Assembly: GCF_003350295.1 (NCBI RefSeq)
Contig: NZ_QLYY01000006.1
Coordinates: forward strand, 186,001 to 250,000
Origin: Vibrio tetraodonis
GTDB lineage: Bacteria; Pseudomonadota; Gammaproteobacteria; Enterobacterales; Vibrionaceae
Length of the DNA: 64,000 nt
Direction: 5' to 3'
The position numbers and the translations under genes were made by a program. Below are positions 17,432-27,129 of the stretch, in pieces. The notes under the pieces are model-generated. The model was not told the origin of the DNA. It did no database searches and worked only from the letters and a program-made list of their open reading frames with translations. Position 1 is the stretch's first letter. Each line of letters begins with the position of its first letter.

Positions 17432-18052
17432 ATGAGCCAGTTTTTTTATGTGCATCCAGAAAACCCTCAGGCTCGCTTGATTAATCAGGCTGTGGCCATC
17501 ATTCGTAATGGTGGTGTTGTTATTTATCCCACAGACTCGGGATATGCGCTTGGCTGTCAATTAGAGAACAAACAAGCGTTGGAAAGGATCTGCAAGATCC
17601 GCAAATTGGATGAAAAGCATAACTTCACTTTGTTATGCCGTGATTTATCTGAGCTCTCTATCTATGCGCGTATAGATAATGGTGCTTTTCGTCTGTTAAA
17701 AAATAATACTCCTGGTCCTTATACGTTTATTTTTAAGGGGACCAAGGAAGTACCTAGACGTTTGATGAACAGTAAACGTAAAACCATAGGCATTCGTGTA
17801 CCAGACAATCGAATCGCACTCGATTTACTGGAAGCCTTAGGTGAACCATTAATGTCCACATCGCTGATATTGCCTGGCAATGACATTACCGAATCTGACC
17901 CAGAAGAAATTAGAGACAAGCTTGAACATGCTGTTGACTGTATTTTAAATGGTGGTTACTTGGGTGAGCAGCCGACAACGGTTGTTGATTTTAGTGAAGA
18001 TGAGCCCGTTATTGCTCGCGTGGGTTCTGGCGATCCAACTGCGTTTGAGTAA
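17432..18052 (+). CDS. yciO: YciO, Sua5/TsaC-family protein
   Basis: A 206-residue YrdC-fold protein. TsaC/Sua5 relatives make threonylcarbamoyl-AMP for tRNA t6A; YciO paralogues bind nucleotides but are not the main t6A enzyme. Visible: GGVVIYPTDSGYALGCQ, ERICKIRKLDEKHNFTLLC, NTPGPYTFIF and KTIGIRVPDN, then TTVVDF. The order rnm-yciO-rluB supports YciO rather than TsaC. GAGGAAT precedes the ATG at a good distance. A 10-bp hairpin (18069-18078 with 18090-18099) follows the gene without a T run. Confidence 0.9.
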   Translation: MSQFFYVHPENPQARLINQAVAIIRNGGVVIYPTDSGYALGCQLENKQALERICKIRKLDEKHNFTLLCRDLSELSIYARIDNGAFRLLKNNTPGPYTFIFKGTKEVPRRLMNSKRKTIGIRVPDNRIALDLLEALGEPLMSTSLILPGNDITESDPEEIRDKLEHAVDCILNGGYLGEQPTTVVDFSEDEPVIARVGSGDPTAFE

Positions 18053-18249
18053 TGTTAGATACCTTAATGCTCTTGTGTCGCACCCTTGTACACAAGAGCT
18101 GAGTGTAAAGGTAACATGTTCTAATATGTTAGCTATCAAAAGTAAAAATAAAGCATGCGTTCCTTACAGGATTTTGCGATAATACGCGGCCGCGATTTTA
18201 GGTCGCAATGTAGAATCGACGTCTGAGAAGACGACACATAGGTAGATGA

Positions 18250-19185
18250 ATGAACGAGAAATTACAGAAAATACTCGCGAGAGCAGGTCATGGTTCACGA
18301 CGCGAGCTCGAAGCTTTAATCAAAGCAGGTCGCGTGAGTGTGAATGGAGTCGTCGCTAAACTTGGTGAGCGACTAGAAGATGAAAATGCTGTCGTTCGTA
18401 TCGATGGACATATTGTTTCTGCCAAAGCGCAGGAAGAAGTGATTTGTCGTGTACTCGCTTACTATAAGCCTGAGGGAGAGCTTTGTACTCGTCATGACCC
18501 AGAAGGCCGTCGCACTGTTTTTGACCGTCTGCCGAAGATTCGTGGTTCTCGTTGGATTTCTGTGGGTCGCTTAGATGCGAATACATCTGGGTTACTTCTG
18601 TTTACTACCGATGGTGAATTGGCAAACCGATTGATGCATCCCAGTCGTCAAGTCGAACGTGAATATTTGGTTCGCGTTTTTGGTGACGTTGATGAGAAGA
18701 AAGTCCGTAACCTTGTAAGTGGCGTAGAACTGGATGATGGCACAGCACGTTTTGAAGATGTGGTTTATGCGGGTGGTGATGGAATGAATCACACCTTTTA
18801 CGTTGTCATCAATGAAGGGCGTAACCGAGAGGTACGTCGTTTGTGGGAATCTCAGGATTGCACAGTTAGCCGCTTAAAGCGTGTTCGCTACGGGGAGATT
18901 TTCCTTGATAAGAAGTTGCCTCGTGGGGGATGGATGGAGCTTGATCTTAAAGAGGTAAACTACTTGCGTGAGCTTGTAGAACTGCGTCCAGAGAAAGAAA
19001 CATTATTGGACGAAAATAAAGCCAATACGTCACGTAAGCGTGAGCGCTCTCGTAGCCAGAAGATCCGCCGTGCGGTAAAACGCCATGAAGAGCGAGTAAA
19101 CAGTGGTGGTCGCAGTAATAACCCCGCTCGAAGAAAGACTCGAAGAAGCGCAGGTGAGCAGGGAGCTCGTAATAAACAGCGCTAA
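18250..19185 (+). CDS. rluB: 23S rRNA pseudouridine(2605) synthase
   Basis: A 311-residue RsuA-family pseudouridine synthase that modifies U2605 of 23S rRNA. It has an N-terminal S4 RNA-binding domain ([22 protein letters not shown], to about 60), the catalytic Asp in [20 protein letters not shown], and [13 protein letters not shown]. The last 70 residues form a lysine/arginine-rich tail, typical of RluB orthologues and probably RNA-binding. A -10-like GATAAT (18178-18183) lies about 70 bases upstream. It ends at a strong terminator. Confidence 0.95.
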   Translation: MNEKLQKILARAGHGSRRELEALIKAGRVSVNGVVAKLGERLEDENAVVRIDGHIVSAKAQEEVICRVLAYYKPEGELCTRHDPEGRRTVFDRLPKIRGSRWISVGRLDANTSGLLLFTTDGELANRLMHPSRQVEREYLVRVFGDVDEKKVRNLVSGVELDDGTARFEDVVYAGGDGMNHTFYVVINEGRNREVRRLWESQDCTVSRLKRVRYGEIFLDKKLPRGGWMELDLKEVNYLRELVELRPEKETLLDENKANTSRKRERSRSQKIRRAVKRHEERVNSGGRSNNPARRKTRRSAGEQGARNKQR

Positions 19186-19197
19186 ATCGGAAACATA

Positions 19198-19226
19198 AAA
19201 AAAGCAGCGTACGCTGCTTTTTTTAT
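19198..19226. terminator. rluB terminator
   Basis: A perfect palindrome AAAGCAGCGT/ACGCTGCTTT (19201-19220) with A residues before and T residues after. It terminates rluB and could also stop leftward transcripts. Confidence 0.9.
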
Positions 19227-19233
19227 ATTTTAT

Positions 19234-19335
19234 TTAGACATTACTTAGTGGTTTTTGTGTTATACACACACCAGCTGGATTTCCTTTAAAAGTTTCGCTT
19301 GTAAATGAGTCAACCTGGTAAATGTCTAGTTCCAT
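19234..19335 (-). pseudogene. phzF-family N-terminal remnant
   Basis: A 33-codon frame on the minus strand starts at an ATG (19335) preceded by GGGAA and reads MELDIYQVDSFTSETFKGNP then AGVCIT, the hallmark N-terminus of PhzF-family isomerases (IYQVDAFT...F.GNPA.VC). Such proteins are about 260-300 residues; this copy stops after 33 and the rluB terminator follows at once. It lies just after cydC on the same strand. The likeliest explanation is a deletion that removed the rest of the gene. Confidence 0.75.
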
Positions 19336-19360
19336 TTTATGAAATTCCCAATCATTGCCT

Positions 19361-21082
19361 TTAAAGCGTTTGGTTTAGCTCAAAATAGCGGCCTTTATCT
19401 AACATTAGTTTTATATGGGGTCCGTATTCAACGACTCTGCCTTGCTCAATCAGGCAAATTGCATCCATCTTGTCGAGGTCAACCAGTCTATGAGTAATAA
19501 ATACGACCGTTTTATTTTCAAAGTGTTGATTGAACAACTGCATAATCTGATGCTCTGTTTGCTTATCCAGACCTTCTGTCGGTTCGTCAAGAAGCAAAAT
19601 AGGGCCATCATGCAATAGCGCACGAGCAATGCCAATTCTGCGCTTTTCTCCGCCAGATAGCTGTCTTCCACCATCTCCAAGCCAACTATCTAATCCTTGT
19701 TCACTGATAAGCTTGGATAGACCAACCTTTGATAAGGTCTCGTGCAATTGCTCGTCAGTCGCATCAGGTGATGCCATAAGTAGGTTATCACGCAGGGTAC
19801 CATTGAGTATGTCCACTCTTTGACTGACTACTGAAATAGCTTTACGAAGCTGGCTTTCACTCCAGTCAGTAATAGGTTGTCCCGCGACTTTTATACTTCC
19901 TGTTTGGACATCCCAGAATCGATTGAGTAACTGTAATAGCGTTGACTTACCTGAACCTGTTTGACCTACGATGGCGACTTTTTGTCCTGCCGGTATAGCA
20001 AGGTTTACATCATCGAGTACATTGACTCCGCTGTCTGGATATTGGAAACAAACATTTTTGTACTCGATGGAATATGATGGTGCGTTTTGTGTCGGCTCGC
20101 ATGGGAACACTACCTCAGGAGTCGACAGGACAATCTCATTGAGCCGACGAGCTGAAGTGATGGTTTGTCCAAGGTGTTGGAACGCGCCTGCAATGGGCAT
20201 GAGAATTTCAACACTCGCCATAGTAGCAAAGACAATGAGTGCAATCATTGGGTTAGGCAGTTGACCGCCCACACCATCAGCGGCAAGCCACAGCATAAGG
20301 GCAATCGTCCAACCATTGGCGAGAATGAGTAATGTCTGAGCAATGCCAGTGAAATGGGCGTTGAAACGCTGATTATTTAGCAAGCGCTTTTGAATGGTAT
20401 AGATAGCATTTCGGTAACGTTCCTCTGCACCAAAAAGAGTAAGCTCACTATAGCCTTGCAACCAATCCAAGGTAGCTATACGTAAAGCTGCTTTATTGTT
20501 GGTAAGCTCATGTCCATTTCGTTTGCCGAGTTTGTAAAACAAAACAGGCCAAATCAAGAGTAGGCTAATCAAAATGGCGCCAAGTATTAGACCGAGGTTG
20601 GTATCAAACCAGCTGATAAGTGCAGTAAGCCCAAATATGCCCAGCGAACCTACAATCATAGGACTTATCAGCCTGAGATACACATGATCCATTGCATTGA
20701 TATCAGCAACGAGGCGATTGAGTATATCGGCATCTCTTAGGTTAGAAACTTTCCCTGGGATCAATGGAGCAAGCTGAGAGAAGAAAAAGATACGTAAGTC
20801 AGTCAACAGTTTGAAGGTAGCGTTGTGACTGACGACTCGCTCTCCCCAGCGTCCTGCTGTACGGCCCATAGCGAAGCCACGAACAAAGGCGCCAGGTAAC
20901 ATATAATTGAAGGTTTCGCGCGCGATGGTTAACCCTGCAACGGCTGCTGCAGACAAAAACCACCCAGAGAGAGTCAGCAAACCAATGGAAGCAAGTAGTG
21001 TCAGTAATGCCAGTAGCATACCGAGCGACAAACCGAACCAATGTTTCTTATAAAGCTTTAGATAGGGTACTAAATCACGCAT
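19361..21082 (-). CDS. cydC: CydC, heterodimeric ABC exporter of glutathione/cysteine
   Basis: A 573-residue half ABC exporter. Six membrane helices fill about 1-320, followed by the nucleotide-binding domain with Walker A GQTGSGKST, signature LSGGEKRRIGIARAL, Walker B ILLLDEPTEGLD and H-loop THR. With CydD it exports cysteine and glutathione to the periplasm, which is needed for cytochrome bd assembly. The start chosen (21082) overlaps the cydD stop in ATGCGTGA and gives MRDLVPYLKLYKKHW, as in orthologues; an in-frame ATG 15 codons upstream lies inside cydD and is less likely. Confidence 0.95.
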   Translation of the reverse strand: MRDLVPYLKLYKKHWFGLSLGMLLALLTLLASIGLLTLSGWFLSAAAVAGLTIARETFNYMLPGAFVRGFAMGRTAGRWGERVVSHNATFKLLTDLRIFFFSQLAPLIPGKVSNLRDADILNRLVADINAMDHVYLRLISPMIVGSLGIFGLTALISWFDTNLGLILGAILISLLLIWPVLFYKLGKRNGHELTNNKAALRIATLDWLQGYSELTLFGAEERYRNAIYTIQKRLLNNQRFNAHFTGIAQTLLILANGWTIALMLWLAADGVGGQLPNPMIALIVFATMASVEILMPIAGAFQHLGQTITSARRLNEIVLSTPEVVFPCEPTQNAPSYSIEYKNVCFQYPDSGVNVLDDVNLAIPAGQKVAIVGQTGSGKSTLLQLLNRFWDVQTGSIKVAGQPITDWSESQLRKAISVVSQRVDILNGTLRDNLLMASPDATDEQLHETLSKVGLSKLISEQGLDSWLGDGGRQLSGGEKRRIGIARALLHDGPILLLDEPTEGLDKQTEHQIMQLFNQHFENKTVVFITHRLVDLDKMDAICLIEQGRVVEYGPHIKLMLDKGRYFELNQTL

Positions 21083-22862
21083 CGAGATTCCCCTTACTAG
21101 TGTCACAAAGTGCTTGATTGGCCGCAAGCATCTGCTTGAATAGGCCTTCTTGATTACTCAGTACGCTGAAACTATCTTGTTGGACGATTAAACCATTTTC
21201 CATAACTAAGATTTGAGAGACGTTTTTTAGTGGTTGAAGCTGATGAGTCACCATTAATGAGGTTTTGCCTTCAATTTGATTAGATAAGCCTTTCATCACT
21301 AATCTTTCGCTGCGAGCGTCTAAGCTTGCTGTTGGTTCATCCAGTAGCCAAAAGTTGCCGTTTTGCATCATGGCCCTCGCCAGAGCAACTCGTTGCGCTT
21401 GTCCGACGGATAGGCCGCCTGAACGATCTGAAATTGGGTAGTCAAGTCCATGTTGTTCAACAAATTCTGATGCGTAAGATTCTTTTAGTGCATTCTGAAT
21501 CTCGTCTTCGCTGACATCATTTTTGCCTAATGTAATATTTTCGCGAATAGTGCCATGGACTAGTAGAGGGTTTTGACCCACCCAGCTGATCTTGTCCCGC
21601 CAATCAGCGAGATCCAGTTGTGTTCTTTCCACCCCGTTAATCGTCAACGATCCCTCGTAGGGCAGAAACCCTAATATGGCATTGATCAAACTTGTCTTTC
21701 CCGCACCGCTTGGGCCAACTAAAGCCGTGTGCTGGTTTGATTTGATCTCAAAGTTTATCGGGCCAAGTAGCTTTTGTCCTTGCGGTGAAAAGACTTCTAA
21801 GTTGTTGGCACAAATAGTTACGCCATCCGTGACACTTAACTTATTATTACCTGAACGTACGCTGGTTGCTTCCGTCTCTAAAAACTCGACTATGCTGTCG
21901 GCAGCCCCAACTGCTTGTTGTTTTGCATGATAGAATGTCCCCAAATCACGCAGTGGTTGATAAAACTCAGGCGCTAGGATCAATATGAATAATCCTGCCA
22001 TGAGAGTGACTCCTAACCCATAGTCGCCAATATTGATTTCTCCAATAAAGGCAAAACCAAAGTAGACAGCAGTGAGGGCGATAGAAATTGATGTGAAAAA
22101 CTCGAGGATGGCAGAAGACAGAAATGCGATTTTCAAAACATCCATAGTACGAGAGCGAAATACTTCGGAGGCCCCTCGCATTACTTCTGTTTCGGCTTGA
22201 GTTCGATCAAACAATCGGATGGTGGTCATTGATTGTAATCGGTCATAAAAATGACCTGACAAACGTTGTAGCGCTTTAAAGTTTTTACGGTTTGCATCGG
22301 CGGCCTTCATACCGACTAGAGCCATAAATAATGGCACCAGTGGCGCTGTGATCAAAAAGATTAAACCTGCGACCCAATTAACAGGGAAAACCATGACTAG
22401 AATCACTACGGGTACGATAACAGCGAGCGACATTTGGGGTAGGTAACGAGCGAAGAAGTCATGCATATCTTCTACTTGTTCCAGTAATAGGGTTGCCCAT
22501 GCTCCGGCAGGCTTACCTTTGATATAGGCTGGACCTAGCTCTCGCAGTTTATCGAGGATCAACTGTCTAATATAGAGACGAACTTGTTCACCGCAGCGAT
22601 AGCCAGCGAGTTCTCGGCCCCAAGAGCATAAAGCTCGAATACCTATGACACCACAAAGCGCGAAAAAGAGTGGAATGAGTTGCTGCTTCGGAACCTGATC
22701 AATGATCAATTGCTGAAGGATAGTCGCCAATAAAGCGGCTTGAGCCAGTAAAAATAGGCTTGAAAGAATACCTAGACCAACAGCAGTAATGAGCCAGCGT
22801 TTTGCTAGCTTACTCTGCTGCTTGAGCCATTTGTTCAAGCTGCGCTGTTTATTTTTGTCCAT
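21075..22862 (-). CDS. cydD: CydD, heterodimeric ABC exporter of glutathione/cysteine
   Basis: A 595-residue half ABC exporter, partner of CydC. The membrane domain occupies about 20-330 and the ATPase domain has Walker A GPSGAGKTS, signature LSVGQAQRVALARAM, Walker B FWLLDEPTASLD and the H-loop His in VTHQ. The two genes overlap by eight bases, coupling their translation at 1:1. The start lies 75 bases after trxB's terminator, so trxB and cydDC are probably separate transcripts despite the shared strand. Confidence 0.96.
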   Translation of the reverse strand: MDKNKQRSLNKWLKQQSKLAKRWLITAVGLGILSSLFLLAQAALLATILQQLIIDQVPKQQLIPLFFALCGVIGIRALCSWGRELAGYRCGEQVRLYIRQLILDKLRELGPAYIKGKPAGAWATLLLEQVEDMHDFFARYLPQMSLAVIVPVVILVMVFPVNWVAGLIFLITAPLVPLFMALVGMKAADANRKNFKALQRLSGHFYDRLQSMTTIRLFDRTQAETEVMRGASEVFRSRTMDVLKIAFLSSAILEFFTSISIALTAVYFGFAFIGEINIGDYGLGVTLMAGLFILILAPEFYQPLRDLGTFYHAKQQAVGAADSIVEFLETEATSVRSGNNKLSVTDGVTICANNLEVFSPQGQKLLGPINFEIKSNQHTALVGPSGAGKTSLINAILGFLPYEGSLTINGVERTQLDLADWRDKISWVGQNPLLVHGTIRENITLGKNDVSEDEIQNALKESYASEFVEQHGLDYPISDRSGGLSVGQAQRVALARAMMQNGNFWLLDEPTASLDARSERLVMKGLSNQIEGKTSLMVTHQLQPLKNVSQILVMENGLIVQQDSFSVLSNQEGLFKQMLAANQALCDTSKGNLDA

Positions 22863-22912
22863 TATGAGGCTTAATGATAATTATTTTTGATGACTCTAAG
22901 AAGGCGATTATA

Positions 22913-22948
22913 CAAAAGAAAGCCTCATGGTCATACCATAAGGCTTTC
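22913..22948 (-). terminator. trxB terminator
   Basis: An imperfect 11-bp stem (22918-22928 with 22938-22948, one mismatch) followed on the minus strand by TTCTTTTG. It lies 26 bases past the trxB stop. Confidence 0.75.
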
Positions 22949-22974
22949 AGGTTTTGACTCAAAAGTGAAAAATA

Positions 22975-23994
<1,020 letters not shown>

Positions 23995-24223
23995 TTACAA
24001 TGAAAGAGCCATCAAGGCTCCTAAATGTAAGTAATGGTTATAGCTTAGAACGCAAACGATATCGCTTTGCTCATACAAGTGACAAGTGTTACTTGAACAA
24101 GTATTTCGATAGTCTGTTAGATCATTCGGCCATTTCATGACTAACCCAAAATGGATAGCCATGTTGTAATAAATAATGCTTTAGTAGGGTCTAGTTCAGA
24201 ATCATAGAAAATAAGGATGTAAT

Positions 24224-25057
24224 GTGAATATAACTCCTTTATCACCTCACATCGGTGCTTTGGTTGAAGGCGTTGAGCTTGCTGACCTAAATGATGGTGA
24301 GTTTGATGCGCTTTATCGAGCTTATCTTGATTACAAGGTACTATTTTTCCATAACCAAAGCATGACACCAGAGCAGCATATATCCTTTGCTAAGCGATTT
24401 GGTCAACTTGAACCTGTCCATCCGTTTTTCCCTCACTTGGAAGAGCAAGAACAAGTTGTGGTGATCGAAACTTCACCAGGTAGTCCTCCAAGCAAAAGTT
24501 ATTGGCATACAGATCTGACCTGGCAATCAATCCCTTGTCGCTGTTCTATCTTGCATGCACAGTTATGTCCAGAGGCTGGTGGTGATACCATTTGGACATC
24601 AATGGAAGCAGTATGGCTAAGTTTGACGCTGAATGAACAAAATGCACTTAGACGGTTAACGGCGACTCATGCTTTACATGCGTTTGAAGGAAGTCGTTAT
24701 GACTCAGTAGGCGAAGATGGCCAGAGTCGTGTCGCGAAAATATCTACCCAGTACCCACCTGTAACACACCCTCTTATTGTTCGTCACCCTGAAACGGAAA
24801 ACCCAACAGTGTATGTTAACGAACAGTTCACCCGTGAGGTTGATGGCCTCTCGAGTGAGGAAAGTGACTCTTTACTAAATAAGCTTTATCAGCGTGCAAG
24901 ACTGCCAGAATTTCAGGTTCGATTTTCTTGGCAGCCTGGGTCTGTAGCAATATGGGACAACGTATCCACCCAGCATTTTGCTGTGACAGATTATGGTGAT
25001 AAGCCACGTCGACTGCATCGTGTTACCGTGCGAGGAGAAGAGTTAAAGCCTTATTAA
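24224..25057 (+). CDS. TauD/TfdA-family alpha-ketoglutarate dioxygenase
   Basis: A 277-residue Fe(II)/2-oxoglutarate dioxygenase. The facial triad is visible as HTD (H95, D97) and the distal His in RRLHRVTVRGE (H265, with the 2-oxoglutarate Arg just after). It resembles taurine dioxygenase, which releases sulfite from taurine, but there are no tauABC transport genes nearby, so another sulfonate or alkyl substrate is possible. The start is a GTG preceded by AAGGA at about six bases. It lies alone, convergent with the lipase-foldase gene. Family is sure; substrate is not. Confidence 0.88.
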   Translation: MNITPLSPHIGALVEGVELADLNDGEFDALYRAYLDYKVLFFHNQSMTPEQHISFAKRFGQLEPVHPFFPHLEEQEQVVVIETSPGSPPSKSYWHTDLTWQSIPCRCSILHAQLCPEAGGDTIWTSMEAVWLSLTLNEQNALRRLTATHALHAFEGSRYDSVGEDGQSRVAKISTQYPPVTHPLIVRHPETENPTVYVNEQFTREVDGLSSEESDSLLNKLYQRARLPEFQVRFSWQPGSVAIWDNVSTQHFAVTDYGDKPRRLHRVTVRGEELKPY

Positions 25058-25085
25058 GCGATAGACTGTTAGCGGCAGAAAAGGT

Positions 25086-26108
25086 CTAGTTTCTGCCGTA
25101 AACCCTTGGGCGCTTGAATCGGTAAAACCCTTGCTGCTCTTCTTTTTCAAGTGTCGACGCTTCGTCACCAAAATAGCTAATTCTTAAATGATGGAGTTCA
25201 GTGTCAAGCTCTTCTCCAGTCAGGCTATCTAGCAGTGCCTGTCTTTCGCCCATATACTGATAACCCACTTGCCATCTAAGCTCGTTTTTTTCATCTTTTA
25301 GCGCCGCTTTTTCTATTTGCCGTTCGCTAAACCCGAGATCTCTGCGTATATTTGCAAGTTGCTGTGAGCGTTCATAAGGTGACATTTTTTCTAGGTCTTG
25401 CTGCACCGAGTCAAGACTAAAAAATGTACTAGCCAGCATGGCTGGACTTAATATATTACCTCCGACTTGCTCCGAGAAATTGGTTTCTACTGTTGCTTTG
25501 AGTGCATATAAACGCTGATTTATCTCCATATCGTAGGCATGATTTAAGAGTTCGATGGATTTTTGCGTATCGGCCATTCTCTGTTCACGCTCGGCGAGTT
25601 CTGCAGACCAAATAATATCGGCATCTGAAGCGAAAAGCTCACGGCGTTTTGCCCAAATAGCAACCTGTTTTTGCTCAAAACTCATACCAAGTAGAGACTT
25701 CATCTCTGTCAGCAGCCAACTTTCGTATTCTTCCATCAGTGAGAGATTAGCAAAAATAGACTCAGCATAGGCTGGGAAGGCTTGTCTTATGACAGAGCGG
25801 AATAGGCTATCGGTATTATCCTGGTATTGTTGGCGCAGATATTGGCGAAAATCCTCCAGACCTATATGTACTTCAATATGCGAGATACTTTCGCCTAATT
25901 CTTGGCGTAATTTTTGAGCTAGCTCTTTTACCAGTTCAGTGTTATCAACATGTAGAGTGAGAGGGCCATTTTCTTGCTGAAATTCTATAGATGGAATCAT
26001 GACTTCTTCGGTCGAGGAGTCTACCGGGTTTGGTATCGTTATAGGAAGGAACCAAACGCCCAAGACAGCTAAGGCACTGATAGTGTAAACCCATACCCAT
26101 TTGCTCAT
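25086..26108 (-). CDS. Lipase-specific foldase (Lif family)
   Basis: A 340-residue protein with one N-terminal membrane anchor (about 3-22, VWVYTISALAVLGVWFLPI) and a periplasmic part that is almost all alpha-helical and rich in Glu, Gln and Arg, as in LifO/LipB steric chaperones. The conserved RxxFDY-type region is replaced by a related stretch near residue 125. These chaperones fold a class I lipase in the periplasm before type II secretion and are normally next to their lipase gene. Here the upstream neighbour is an SGNH lipoprotein hydrolase, with a hairpin between them. AAGGAAAAG precedes the ATG. Confidence 0.75.
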   Translation of the reverse strand: MSKWVWVYTISALAVLGVWFLPITIPNPVDSSTEEVMIPSIEFQQENGPLTLHVDNTELVKELAQKLRQELGESISHIEVHIGLEDFRQYLRQQYQDNTDSLFRSVIRQAFPAYAESIFANLSLMEEYESWLLTEMKSLLGMSFEQKQVAIWAKRRELFASDADIIWSAELAEREQRMADTQKSIELLNHAYDMEINQRLYALKATVETNFSEQVGGNILSPAMLASTFFSLDSVQQDLEKMSPYERSQQLANIRRDLGFSERQIEKAALKDEKNELRWQVGYQYMGERQALLDSLTGEELDTELHHLRISYFGDEASTLEKEEQQGFYRFKRPRVYGRN

Positions 26109-26130
26109 GAACTTTTCCTTATGGTTAAAG

Positions 26131-26163
26131 GCACCTAACCCATGATAGTTATGGGTTAGGTGC
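26131..26163 (-). terminator. Strong intergenic hairpin between SGNH hydrolase and foldase
   Basis: A perfect 13-bp stem GCACCTAACCCAT with ATGGGTTAGGTGC and a 7-base loop. Neither strand has a convincing T run after it, so it may be a weak terminator, an mRNA-stabilising hairpin or an attenuating element. Confidence 0.5.
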
Positions 26164-26173
26164 TGTCTTTGGT

Positions 26174-26914
26174 TTACAGAACGGTTTCAAGGTATGGCCA
26201 GATAAGCTGAGCTAGCTTTTGAGAGCCAGAAGTATTTGGGTGTATATTGTCAGGTAATACATCATTTGAATTGATTGCAGATCTAGGGTCGATAAACTGA
26301 CAGGATACGGTTGTATTGTTACATGCATCGGCAAGTCGTTCATCGCCATAATCGATGGCTTGGTGGAGATCTGTTTTTTCACCAGTCGTATAGTAGTAGC
26401 CTAAGTAAATGACTTGTTGAACTTCATTCTGTTTCATTTGATTGAGAAGGCTTACAGTATCAACATAGACGTCATCAACCAAACTGGTGCATTTTTCGCT
26501 AAGTTCTGACCGATACCAAGTGGTTTTGCATTCATAGGGATCAAAAATCATCGCTGGTAACAAGATGTCATTACCGCCGCCATCCATCACGATTATGTTG
26601 ATATTTGAATCGTCGGTTTGCGCATCTTGATACTGCTCTACTACGGGTTTTGAGACAATACCTCCGGTAAGTTTGGCACCACTTAATGTGTAATCGCGAA
26701 ATGTAGTATTGGCCATATCAGGCCCTTCAAGAAACTGCTGAAGTTCACCAGAAAGGTCGAAGATTGAATCTCCGAGGGTAATTACATCATTTCGCTCTGC
26801 ATTTCTGACATAGGGGTTGCCAGCGCAGGCAACAAGAGTACTACAAATTGTGATAGTAGCACTTTTTTTCAGTAAAGAGACAAAGCCAACTTTGTTGTTA
26901 TTAATCGACGTCAT
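26174..26914 (-). CDS. SGNH/GDSL-family hydrolase, predicted lipoprotein
   Basis: A 246-residue esterase-like protein. The N-terminal signal ends in a lipobox (LVAC, Cys30), so it is predicted to be lipid-anchored. Catalytic blocks: GDS with Ser50, GGGND (112-116) and the Asp-His pair DNIH (222-225). SGNH enzymes hydrolyse esters of lipids, polysaccharides or small acyl groups. The ATG at 26914 was preferred to an in-frame GTG four codons earlier. It precedes the foldase gene on the same strand. Whether the foldase serves it is unknown. Two cysteine pairs may form disulfides in the periplasm. Confidence 0.85.
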   Translation of the reverse strand: MTSINNNKVGFVSLLKKSATITICSTLVACAGNPYVRNAERNDVITLGDSIFDLSGELQQFLEGPDMANTTFRDYTLSGAKLTGGIVSKPVVEQYQDAQTDDSNINIIVMDGGGNDILLPAMIFDPYECKTTWYRSELSEKCTSLVDDVYVDTVSLLNQMKQNEVQQVIYLGYYYTTGEKTDLHQAIDYGDERLADACNNTTVSCQFIDPRSAINSNDVLPDNIHPNTSGSQKLAQLIWPYLETVL

Positions 26915-27129
26915 GTTTCTACTCACTTATTAGTTATATTGAAGCACATCTAAGGTGCACTACTCAATTTAGCTGCCGCTGGCCACAAATTCAAAGCATT
27001 GAATTTGTTAATGGTTTGTTAGTCTTTGGGTGGGAGTTATTTTTGTTACACATATTCCAATTATTTACTATCCACATTGATGCTCTTGACGGTATATTTC
27101 GTGTGAATAGAAAACAAAGAAGTAACATA

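Noticed and set aside
17432..18052. Naming this gene tsaC (essential t6A enzyme)
   Set aside because: The sequence and the order rnm-yciO-rluB fit the YciO paralogue.
18069..18099. 10-bp hairpin after yciO as a terminator
   Set aside because: No T run on either strand, so termination is not supported; noted as a hairpin only.
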